Source: Streptomyces sp. H39-S7 (GTDB lineage: Bacteria; Actinomycetota; Actinomycetes; Streptomycetales; Streptomycetaceae). From it: DNA of 36,420 nucleotides. Positions 22,927-29,938 of this stretch are shown here, in pieces. The position numbers and the translations under genes are program-made. The notes under the pieces were generated by a model. The model saw only the letters and a list, made by a program, of their open reading frames with translations, made no database searches and had not been told where the DNA came from. The number at the start of each line of letters is the position of its first letter. Position 1 is the first letter of the stretch. The DNA lies in the NCBI RefSeq assembly GCF_027158205.1, contig NZ_JAPVLU010000045.1, forward strand, positions 1-36,420, written 5' to 3'.

Positions 22927-23768
22927 ATGAAGGGCACAGCGCTGGTACTGGGCGGCGGCGGACTGACCGGCGTCGGATGGGAGATCGGCATGATCGCCGG
23001 TCTCGCGGAGGCCGGGGTGGACCTCGGCACGGCCGATCTGGTCGTCGGCACCTCCGCGGGGTCCATCGTCGGAGCGCAGCTCACCTCCGGCCGGCTGGGG
23101 GTCGAGGAGCTGTACGAGCGCCAGCTCGTCGACCCGCGGGGGAGGCCGTCGCCCGGATCAGCGGCCGGCTCATCTCCCGGTACATCTGGGCCGCGGCACG
23201 CTCCCAGGACACGCAGGCCTATCTCCTGCGCATGGGCCACATCGCGCGTACCGCGCGCACCGCCCCCGAGGCGGAGCGGCGCGCCGCCATCGCCGGGCGG
23301 CTGGTCTCGCACGACTGGCCGGAACAGCGGCTGCTGGTGACCGCGGTGGACGCGGAGAACGGCGAGTTCACCGTCTTCGACAGCACCACGGGCATCGGGG
23401 TCGTCGACGCGGTGAGCGCGAGCTGCGCCGTGCCCGGGGTCTGGCCGCCGATCACCGCCGGAGGGCGGCGCTGGATCGCCGGCGGCGTGCGGTCCAGCGC
23501 CAACGCCGACCTCGCGGAGGGGTACGAGCGGGTGGTGGTCCTCGCGCCGGTCACCCGTGGCGGCGGCCCGGTCCCGGCGCCCCGGACGCAGGCCGCCGCG
23601 CTGACGGCGGCCGGCGCACAGGTGGCGCTGATCACTCCGGACCGGGCGTCACGGACCGCGTTCGGGCGCAACGTGCTCGATCCGGCGCGGCGGGCCGGCG
23701 CCGCGCGGGCCGGGCGCGCGCAGAGCGCCGCGCACGCCGAGCAGGTCCGCAAGGTGTGGAGCGGCTGA
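22927..23768 (+). pseudogene. Patatin-like phospholipase gene, frameshifted and active-site damaged
   Basis: The first frame (ATG 22927, GAGAGGA upstream) gives a patatin N-terminus: the oxyanion loop LGGGGLTG and the nucleophile motif GTSAGS. It runs through VEELYERQLVDPRG and then goes out of frame. The rest of the family follows in another frame from about 23140: EAVARISGRLISRY, LLVTAVDAENGEFTVFD, SCAVPGVWPPITAGG and NADLAEGYERVVVLAP. One base missing in the G5 run at 23138-23142 would explain the shift. In addition, the second catalytic residue, the Asp of D-G-G, is Ala (WIAGGVRS; codon 23478-23480, GCC for GAC). The intact enzyme would be about 280 aa and hydrolyse lipid esters. The frameshift alone could be a sequencing error; with the Asp loss, real decay is more likely. 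Confidence 0.75.
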
Positions 23769-23861
23769 CCCGTTCGGCTGACCCGTTCCGCTGACACATC
23801 CGGCCGACCCGTCCGGTTCGAGTCGGTGCCCGGAGTGCTTGCGGGTTGCGACAATGGCGCG

Positions 23862-24710
23862 GTGGATCCAGAACCGATACCGGTGACCCGTGCCGTCGAC
23901 TTCGGCACCGCCAAGCTGCTGCCCGACGTGGACCGGGCGCGGGCCTGGCTGCTCACCGTTGACGGCGCACCCCAGTCGTACGTGGACCTCGACGATCCGG
24001 CGTACCTGGAGTTCGAGTACGTGCGGCGGCTGGCCCATGCCGTGGACGCGGTCTTCGACGAGGGCCGTCCGCTGGACGTGGTGCACCTCGGCGGGGGCGC
24101 GCTGACGCTGCCGCGCCGGATGTCGGTGACCCGTCCGGGGTCGCGGCAGGACGTGGTGGAGGCCGACCGGGGTCTGGTGGCGCTGGTGGCGGAGCACCTG
24201 CCGTTGGAGGATCCGGCGGTCGTGGTGCACACCGAGGACGCGCGCGGCTGGCTGGAGCGGGCGGCGCCCGACAGTGCCGACGTCCTGGTCGCGGACGTGT
24301 TCGGCGGCTCGCGGGTGCCGGCGCATCTGACGACGGTGGAGTTCCTGCGGTCGGCCGCGTCCGTGGTGCGTGCGGAGGGCGGCCTGTATCTGGCCAATCT
24401 CGCCGACACTGCGCCGTTCGTGTTCCTCGGCTCCCAGATCGCCACCGTGCGCGAGGTCTTCGAGCACCTCTGTGTGATCGCGGAGCCGGGGATGCTGCGC
24501 GGCCGGCGCTTCGGCAACGCGGTGCTGCTGGCGTCGCACGACCCGCTCCCGCTGGACCGGCTCGCCCGCCTGGCGGCGGCCGACGCGTTCCCTGCCCGGG
24601 TCGTCGACGGGAACGCCCTCGCCCGGCTCGCGGCCGGGGCGTCCCCGGTCTACGACGCGACGGCGGTGCCGTCGCCCGAGCCGCCGGACGGCGCCTTCGC
24701 CGTCGGCTGA
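23862..24710 (+). CDS. Spermidine synthase-like methyltransferase-fold protein
   Basis: The 282-aa protein has the Rossmann fold of spermidine synthase-like proteins. Landmarks are LTVDGAPQSYVDLDDPAYLEF (about 32-52), the nucleotide loop VVHLGGGALTLPR, VEADRGLVALV, the acidic residue in TEDARGWLE, and VLVADVFGGSRVP. Such SpeE-like actinobacterial proteins often lack proven polyamine activity, so a generic SAM-type fold of unknown substrate is the safest call. GTG 23862 fits a leaderless start, with GACAAT ending six bases before it. The last 61 bases overlap the convergent MFS gene. Confidence 0.8.
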   Translation: MDPEPIPVTRAVDFGTAKLLPDVDRARAWLLTVDGAPQSYVDLDDPAYLEFEYVRRLAHAVDAVFDEGRPLDVVHLGGGALTLPRRMSVTRPGSRQDVVEADRGLVALVAEHLPLEDPAVVVHTEDARGWLERAAPDSADVLVADVFGGSRVPAHLTTVEFLRSAASVVRAEGGLYLANLADTAPFVFLGSQIATVREVFEHLCVIAEPGMLRGRRFGNAVLLASHDPLPLDRLARLAAADAFPARVVDGNALARLAAGASPVYDATAVPSPEPPDGAFAVG

Positions 24711-26017
24711 GCCGCCCCGAGGGCGGTGACGGCCACGGGGACCGGGGTGGGTGCGGCCTGGGCGACGGGGGAGGTCTCGCGGCGGGTCAGTTGGCGGACC
24801 TCGGGCAGCAGGAGCACCGCGCCGGTGAGCAGTACGACGAGCCCGGAGCAGCCCCACAGGGCGGCCGGCCGGCCGAGCGTGTTCATGGCGGGCCCGGCGA
24901 GCGCGGTGGCGACCGGCACCATGGCGACCGACCCGAACCAGTCGTACGAGGAGACCCGCGACAGCTTGTCGCCGGGGATCTCCTGGTGCAGGGCGAGCAT
25001 CCAGCCGACCGCGAAGACCTCCACCCCGACGCCGGTCACGAACATCAGTGCCGCAAGACCGGCCGCGGGCAGTACCAGGGCCAGGGCGGCGGGCGGCAGC
25101 GCCAGCGCGAAGATGCTGAGCGTGCCGGCCAGCAGCAGGCGGCGCGGCTTCCAGCGCATCATCAGCACGCCGCCGCCCACCGTGCCCGCGCCGAACGCCG
25201 CCAGCGCCAGGCCCCAGGGCCCGGCGCCGCCGAGGCGTTCGTCGGAGACCAGTGGCCCGTAAACGGCCTCGGAGGCGGTGAAGACGGCGTTGACGACGGA
25301 GAACTGCACGACGATGCCCCACAGCCAGCGTCGGGAGGCGAACTCGCGCCAGCCGTCGCCCAGGTCGCGCAGCATGCCCCCGCCGGGCTCGGAGCGCACG
25401 TTCCCGGTGCTGGTGAGGAACGAGCGCAGCGACGCCGCGACGGCGAAGGCCGCCGCGTCGACGGCGAGGACCCAGCCGGGTCCGATGGCGGCGACCAGGG
25501 CTCCGCCGAGCGCCGCGCCGCCGATGTTGGCCCCGTTCATGCCCACCCGGAAGACCGAGAAGGCCTTGTTGGCGTGGGCCGGGTCGACGGTGGCCAGCAG
25601 CATGCCCTCGGAGGCGGGGGAGAAGAACGCGTGCGCGGTGCCGCCGACCGCGGTGAGCGCGGCCATCTGCCACAGCTGCGCGTGCCCCGAGATGATCAGA
25701 GTGGCGAAGACCGCCTGGGAGGCGGAGTTGAGCACGTTGGCCGCGACCATCACCTGGTTGCGGGGCAGCCGGTCGGCGAGTGCTCCGCCGATGAGCAGGA
25801 AGACCACCAGCGGGAGCGTGCGGGCAGCGGCCACGAGTCCGACGTCGGTGGCGCTGCCGCCGGACTCGATGACCGCGAAGGCCGCCGCGATGAGGGCCCC
25901 GGAGTTGCCGAGGCTGGTGATGACCGACGCCGCGGTGAGCAACTGGAAGTTGCGTCCGGCCCAGGAGGGCAGTCGGGGAGGCCGGCGAAGGGGCCGGGGT
26001 GCGGCGTCGGGAGTCAC
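24650..26017 (-). CDS. MFS transporter
   Basis: The 455-aa protein has about twelve membrane helices. Typical MFS features are NFQLLTAASVITSLGNSGAL (helix 1) and LLIGGALADRLPRNQVMV (the loop 2-3 motif). Further conserved-looking stretches are AFFSPASEGMLLATV and GDKLSRVSSYDWFGSV. It belongs to the same broad group of macrolide or siderophore-type exporters as the two other MFS proteins here, but no substrate can be told. The Thr/Pro/Ala-rich C-terminal tail overlaps the convergent spermidine-synthase-like gene by 61 bases. GTG 26017 is preferred over 26053 because GATAGT lies six bases upstream, as for a leaderless start. Confidence 0.85.
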   Translation of the reverse strand: MTPDAAPRPLRRPPRLPSWAGRNFQLLTAASVITSLGNSGALIAAAFAVIESGGSATDVGLVAAARTLPLVVFLLIGGALADRLPRNQVMVAANVLNSASQAVFATLIISGHAQLWQMAALTAVGGTAHAFFSPASEGMLLATVDPAHANKAFSVFRVGMNGANIGGAALGGALVAAIGPGWVLAVDAAAFAVAASLRSFLTSTGNVRSEPGGGMLRDLGDGWREFASRRWLWGIVVQFSVVNAVFTASEAVYGPLVSDERLGGAGPWGLALAAFGAGTVGGGVLMMRWKPRRLLLAGTLSIFALALPPAALALVLPAAGLAALMFVTGVGVEVFAVGWMLALHQEIPGDKLSRVSSYDWFGSVAMVPVATALAGPAMNTLGRPAALWGCSGLVVLLTGAVLLLPEVRQLTRRETSPVAQAAPTPVPVAVTALGAAQPTAKAPSGGSGDGTAVAS

Positions 26018-26096
26018 CTGCCGACTATCGCGGCAGGTGCGCCGCGGTGCCACCGGGTTTCGGCGGTGGGCCCGTCCGGCCCACCGCCGTCGGAGC

Positions 26097-27149
26097 TCAC
26101 TTCTTCTTCAGCTCGCGGATGCTGCCCATGATGGTGGTGATGGTCGCGTCGGGCAGGCCGTCACTGACGCCCGCGCCGCGGTCGGCGTACAGCACCCAGA
26201 CGGTCAGGGCCTTGTTGGAGTCCACCCAGGCGACCGTGTAGACGACGCCGTCGGACGTGCACTTGTTCTTCTTGGGCACGTTCTTGGCGGTCGCGGAGGA
26301 GGAGAAGCCGGTGATGCCGTGCGCGTTGCTGAACGGCTTGGCGCTCGTCTTGGCGACGGTGACCTTGCCGTCCTCCTGGTATCCCCAGTACGCCCATGAC
26401 TCGGCCTGGACCTCGGCGGCCTCCTGGACGCTCTTGGCGCCGTTGGCGCCCTTCGTGCCCACCGCGGCGCGCTCGTCCTTGTCGCACCAGTTCTCTTTGT
26501 AGAAGGCGGGCGCGCCCATGGTGACGGCGGGCTTGCCCTTGTCCTCGAAGCCGATGAGGGTGCCCTCGCTGCCCAGCGTCCAGTTCGCCGGCACGTCGAA
26601 GGCGACGTTGCGCTCGGTGCGCCGGACGACCTGCCAGCCCGGGACCACTGGCTTGATCTCGACGGCGCTGGGGTCGCCGCGCGAGTCGTCGCCGGTCCCG
26701 CCGGCCGCGGCCGCCGCGCTGTCCGAGGCGGTGGGAGTGGGGGTCGGCGTGGCGCTCTGCGAGACGGTCGGGCTCTTGCTCGGGTCGGCGACGTTGCTGT
26801 CCTTGTCGTCGCCGGTCAGGTAGACGCCGCCGACGACCACGGCCGCGATCACCGCCACGGCGGCGACGATCGACACGATGATCGTCGTGTTCCTGCGGTT
26901 GCCGGGCGGCGGGCCGCCCGGGCCGGGGCCGCCGGGCATGGTGGGCGGACCCCACTGCGGGGGCGGGCCGGGCTGCTGGTACTGCGGCTGCTGCGGCGCC
27001 TGCTGCGGATAGCCGTAGCCGGGTGTCTGGTACGGGGACGGCGTCTGGTAGGGCGACGGCGCCTGGTACGGCGGTTGCTGATTCGGGTCCTGCGGGTACT
27101 GCCCCTGTGGGTTCTGCTGTCCCCCGGGCTGCTGCTCTCCTGGCCACAT
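26097..27149 (-). CDS. Membrane-anchored protein with Pro/Gln-rich cytoplasmic arm
   Basis: The 350-aa protein has a long Pro/Gln/Gly/Tyr-rich N-terminal arm (about 1-85) with repeated YQTPSPYQTPGYG-type units. One membrane helix (about 88-111, TTIIVSIVAAVAVIAAVVVG) and a Ser/Thr/Pro linker (about 120-150) follow, then an external domain (about 165-340) containing VPGWQVVRRTERNVAFDVP, ENWCDKDERAAVG and VYTVAWVDSNKALTVW. Two Cys in the outer domain may form a disulfide. I recall this architecture from actinobacterial proteins of unknown function. ATG 27149 is chosen over 27161 because TAGTGT lies eight bases upstream. It is divergent from the thioesterase gene. Confidence 0.8.
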   Translation of the reverse strand: MWPGEQQPGGQQNPQGQYPQDPNQQPPYQAPSPYQTPSPYQTPGYGYPQQAPQQPQYQQPGPPPQWGPPTMPGGPGPGGPPPGNRRNTTIIVSIVAAVAVIAAVVVGGVYLTGDDKDSNVADPSKSPTVSQSATPTPTPTASDSAAAAAGGTGDDSRGDPSAVEIKPVVPGWQVVRRTERNVAFDVPANWTLGSEGTLIGFEDKGKPAVTMGAPAFYKENWCDKDERAAVGTKGANGAKSVQEAAEVQAESWAYWGYQEDGKVTVAKTSAKPFSNAHGITGFSSSATAKNVPKKNKCTSDGVVYTVAWVDSNKALTVWVLYADRGAGVSDGLPDATITTIMGSIRELKKK

Positions 27150-27274
27150 GGCCAGAAACACTAGGGGGTGCGGGCGCGTGGTTCCACGCCGCCCCTCATT
27201 ACTGGTCGGTAATATCTCCGAGGGGTGCCGGGGATGCCCTGGGCAGGATTGCTACTCGCTGGTAACATCCAGGC

Positions 27275-27727
27275 ATGTCCGAGACCCTGCCTTCGACCGG
27301 CGAACTGCTTGCGGCCACCGTGCCCATGGTCCGCACCCTGAACCTGCAGTTCGGGGAGACCAGCGCGGAGCGTGCCGTCGTCACGCTCCCCGACCAGCCC
27401 GACTTCCACAACCACGTCGGCGGCCCGCACGCCGGCGCCATGTTCACCCTGGCCGAGTCCGCCAGCGGTGCGATCGTGCTGAGCGCCTTCGGCGACCAGC
27501 TCTCCCGCGCCGTGCCGCTCGCGGTGCGCGCGGAGATCGCCTACGCGAAGCTCGCGATGGGCCCGGTCACGGCCACCGCCGAGCTCGGCCGCCCCGCCGC
27601 GGACGTCGTCGCCGAACTCGACGCGGGCGAGCGCCCGGAGTTCCCCGTCCGCGTCACGATCCGCCGCGAGGACGGCGCGGTCACCGGCGAGATGAGCATC
27701 ATCTGGACGCTGCGCCTCAACCGCTGA
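27275..27727 (+). CDS. Hotdog-fold thioesterase-like protein (DUF4442 type)
   Basis: The 150-aa protein has a single hotdog domain. The signature is NHVGGPHAGAMFTLAESASG (about residues 48-67), the helix that carries the catalytic region in PaaI-like thioesterases, followed by AVPLAVRAEIAYAKLAMG, VTATAEL and VRVTIRREDGAVTGEMSI. The likely role is hydrolysis of acyl-CoA thioesters; the substrate is unknown. The length is normal for DUF4442/PaaI-type proteins. TAACAT ends six bases before ATG 27275, and no ribosome binding site is seen, so the mRNA is probably leaderless. A strong hairpin follows the stop. Confidence 0.82.
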   Translation: MSETLPSTGELLAATVPMVRTLNLQFGETSAERAVVTLPDQPDFHNHVGGPHAGAMFTLAESASGAIVLSAFGDQLSRAVPLAVRAEIAYAKLAMGPVTATAELGRPAADVVAELDAGERPEFPVRVTIRREDGAVTGEMSIIWTLRLNR

Positions 27728-27735
27728 CCTGCTCC

Positions 27736-27770
27736 GGGCGCGGGGCGGCGCTGTCCGCCCCCCCGCGCCC
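27736..27770 (+). terminator. Terminator hairpin after the thioesterase gene
   Basis: GGGCGCGGGGCGG (27736-27748) pairs with the C-rich arm 27755-27770, with a 3-base C bulge and a 6-base loop, starting nine bases after the stop. It is a strong GC hairpin without a T-run. Confidence 0.55.
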
Positions 27771-27822
27771 CGGTCCCCGCCGGTGCCGCGCCCCCGGCGC
27801 CCCATCGCGCATGATGGACGGC

Positions 27823-28182
27823 ATGGACAACGGTAGGGACATTCGGGACGACCGGGCGGCGGGCCGCCTGGGTGCATGGGCCGGGGACGAACTGCTCGGC
27901 CGGATCGACTATTTCGTGCTGGACGACGACGGGACCGGCGCAGGCAGCGCGCTGGTGGCCGTGCACACGGTGGTCGAGCCGGACCATCAGGGGGAGGGTG
28001 TCGCGGGCGCGCTCGCCGGGGCGCTGTACGATCTGGCCGCCTCCGAGAGCCGGTCCGTCGTCCCGCTGTGCCCGTACGTGGCGGCCTGGTCCGTCAAGCA
28101 CTCCGACCGCGCGCCGCAGCCTGATCCCGCGCTGACCGATCGCGCGAAGGAGCGGCTGTCGGCCGACCCCGACATGTGGTGA
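27823..28182 (+). CDS. Small GNAT-type N-acetyltransferase-like protein
   Basis: The 119-aa protein matches the short single-domain GNAT group (YjdJ-like). Conserved pieces are LLGRIDYFVLDDDG (about 24-37), LVAVHTVVEPDHQGEGVAGA with the acetyl-CoA loop Q-G-E-G-V-A-G-A, and VVPLCPYVAAWSVKHSD, whose C-P-Y-V-A-x-W pattern is typical of this subgroup. The substrate is unknown. ATG 27823 is preferred over the in-frame ATG 27811 because CATGAT (27810-27815) could be a -10 box for a leaderless start. It is separated from the thioesterase gene by a terminator-like hairpin. Confidence 0.82.
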   Translation: MDNGRDIRDDRAAGRLGAWAGDELLGRIDYFVLDDDGTGAGSALVAVHTVVEPDHQGEGVAGALAGALYDLAASESRSVVPLCPYVAAWSVKHSDRAPQPDPALTDRAKERLSADPDMW

Positions 28183-28296
28183 CACCGCCCGGGGGGCGGC
28201 CCGCCGACCGGACGGCCGTCCGGAACCGTTCGGTTAGGCTTCACTGACGTGCGCCTCGGCACACGGTCCGCTTGGTGTCCAGGGGAGGACTCGGCA

Positions 28297-28995
28297 GTGC
28301 ACGTGCAGGAATGGATCGAGGCGATCGACCCGCTCGCCGTCTACATCGTGGTCGGGCTGGTCATCGGGATCGAGAGCCTGGGCATCCCGCTTCCCGGCGA
28401 GATCGTCCTCGTCACCGCGGCACTGATGTCCTCACAGGGGACGATCAACCCGTGGATCGTCGGAGCGTGTGCGATCGCGGGCGCGGTGATCGGTGACTCC
28501 ATCGGGTACTCGATCGGCCGCAAGGGCGGTAAACCGCTGCTGGAGAAGCTCGGCCGGAGGTTCCCCAAGCACTTCTCGCCCGGGCATGTCGCCACCGCCG
28601 AGCGGTCGTTCGAGCGCTGGGGGATGTGGGCGGTCTTCTTCGGCCGCTTCGTCGCACTGCTGCGGATCTTCGCCGGGCCGCTGGCCGGCGTCCTGAAGAT
28701 GCCGTACTGGAAGTTCCTGATCGCCAACGCCCTCGGCGGCGTCGTCTGGGCGGGCGGCACCACCGCCGTCATCTACAACGTCGGCGTCGTGGCGGAACCG
28801 TGGATCAAGCGGTTCGGCTACTTCGGGCTGGCGGCGGCCGTGCTGTTCGGCATCGGCTCGTTCCTCTTCGTCCAGCGCCGTGCTGCCAAGGCGCAGGCGA
28901 CGGCCGAGAGCGCGGAGACCGTGAACGCGGCGGACACGCCGGACGCCCCGGTGAGCGGCACGGCGGAATCCCTGGCGGCGCCCGCGGGCGAGTGA
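28297..28995 (+). CDS. DedA family membrane protein
   Basis: The 232-aa protein has the DedA/VTT layout. A re-entrant N-terminal region with GIESLGIPLPGEIVLVTAAL (about 23-42) leads to IGDSIGYSIGRKGG and then FFGRFVALLRIFAGPLAGVL with the conserved G-R-F and R. Helices with NALGGVVWAGG follow, and the C-terminal tail is Ala/Thr/Glu-rich. DedA proteins are needed for membrane homeostasis, and some translocate undecaprenyl phosphate. GTG 28297 is chosen because AGGGGAGGA (28281-28289) lies seven bases upstream; the in-frame GTG at 28249 lacks one. It converges with the carbonic-anhydrase-like gene across a 31-base gap. Confidence 0.87.
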   Translation: MHVQEWIEAIDPLAVYIVVGLVIGIESLGIPLPGEIVLVTAALMSSQGTINPWIVGACAIAGAVIGDSIGYSIGRKGGKPLLEKLGRRFPKHFSPGHVATAERSFERWGMWAVFFGRFVALLRIFAGPLAGVLKMPYWKFLIANALGGVVWAGGTTAVIYNVGVVAEPWIKRFGYFGLAAAVLFGIGSFLFVQRRAAKAQATAESAETVNAADTPDAPVSGTAESLAAPAGE

Positions 28996-29026
28996 CGCGG
29001 CGGGCCGGGTACCGGAAGGACCCGGC

Positions 29027-29596
29027 TCAGGCCTCGTCGGCCGGTGCTCCCGACGTTCCGTCCACGCCCGGCTCGAAGGCCGCGCGGTGGGCGCGGGACA
29101 GCTCCACGTAGCCCGCGGCGTTCAACAGCACCGACTCGCGCTCCTCCGCGGTCAGCTCGCGCCGCACCTTGGCCGGGACCCCGGCCACCAGCGAGCCCGG
29201 CGGCACGCGCATCCCCTGAGGTACGAGCGCGGCCGCGGCGACCAGCGAGCCGGCGCCGATGTGCGCGCCGTTCAGGACCGTGGCGCCCATGCCGATCAGG
29301 ACGTCGTCCTCGATGGTGCAGCCGTGCAGCACCGCGTTGTGGCCCACCGAGACCCGCGCGCCGACGACCACGGGGAACCCGAGGTCCGCGTGCACCGAGC
29401 AGTTGTCCTGGATGTTGCTGTCGGCGCCGATGCTGATCGACTCGCAGTCGCCGCGCAGGACGGCGTGGTACCAGGCGCTGGAGCCCGCCGCCATCGTGAC
29501 GTCGCCGAGGACGACCGAGGTGGGCGCGGTGAACGCCGCCGGATCCACCTGGGGCTTGAGTCCCGCCAACTCGACTATCAGTGCCCGCTCCGCCAT
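29027..29596 (-). CDS. Gamma-carbonic-anhydrase-like hexapeptide-repeat protein
   Basis: The 189-aa protein is a left-handed beta-helix of the gamma-carbonic anhydrase/PaaY group. Hexapeptide turns include VVLGDVTMAAGSSAWYHAVL, SISIGADSNIQDNCSVH, VSVGHNAVLHGCTIEDDVLI and GMGATVLNGAHIGAGSLV. The three zinc-ligand histidines are in place (about His69, His86, His91). The C-terminal helix (LTAEERESVLLNAAGYVELS) closes the trimer. Known functions include CO2 hydration and acyl-CoA-related roles; activity of such copies is often low. ATG 29596 follows a GA/GG-rich stretch. It ends opposite the DedA gene. Confidence 0.88.
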   Translation of the reverse strand: MAERALIVELAGLKPQVDPAAFTAPTSVVLGDVTMAAGSSAWYHAVLRGDCESISIGADSNIQDNCSVHADLGFPVVVGARVSVGHNAVLHGCTIEDDVLIGMGATVLNGAHIGAGSLVAAAALVPQGMRVPPGSLVAGVPAKVRRELTAEERESVLLNAAGYVELSRAHRAAFEPGVDGTSGAPADEA

Positions 29597-29938
29597 GTCG
29601 TCCCGCCCTCGCATCCGCGCCTTCGCCGTCGACCAGCACCGTATATGACGGCCCGGTCCTGTCGACGGGTTGGTAAGTGCATAAGGCATCGAAAGAGCGC
29701 GGGGACTGTTTTCGGTCAGAGGTGCGATTCCTGGCGCGCTACCGGTGATCACCCGGCCCCGGCCGTGCGGGGGCCGGGTGATCCTGTCGCCCCAGGGCGC
29801 CAACGTGCATAGTTCATCCCGAGGTTGCCCGGATCTGGCGGAAGATTTGCTGATTTAGTGGAGGTACTGCAAAAGATTCGACCGAAAGTGTTCTTTGCGC
29901 TTTGACGGGTGACGGCGTTTGCGGTGAAGGTCTGGCAC
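29597..29938. other. Intergenic region before the NRPS cluster
   Basis: About 340 bases of divergent promoter DNA. It contains the 14-bp hairpin at 29747-29783 and a relatively AT-rich part (29840-29905) that probably holds the exporter's promoter. GAAGG (29925-29929) is the likely ribosome binding site. No gene is present. Confidence 0.45.
29747..29783. terminator. Long perfect hairpin at the NRPS cluster edge
   Basis: GATCACCCGGCCCC (29747-29760) pairs perfectly with GGGGCCGGGTGATC (29770-29783) around a 9-base loop. It lies between the divergent starts at 29596 and 29939, so it ends neither flanking gene. It may insulate the cluster or sit in the exporter's leader. Confidence 0.5.

Noticed and set aside
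29695..29746. Possible tRNA 3' half (GGTGCGATTCC with flanking AGCGCG/CGCGCT pairing)
   Set aside because: The T-loop lacks the canonical second T, the T-stem has mismatches, and no D-arm or anticodon arm can be folded. Probably chance.
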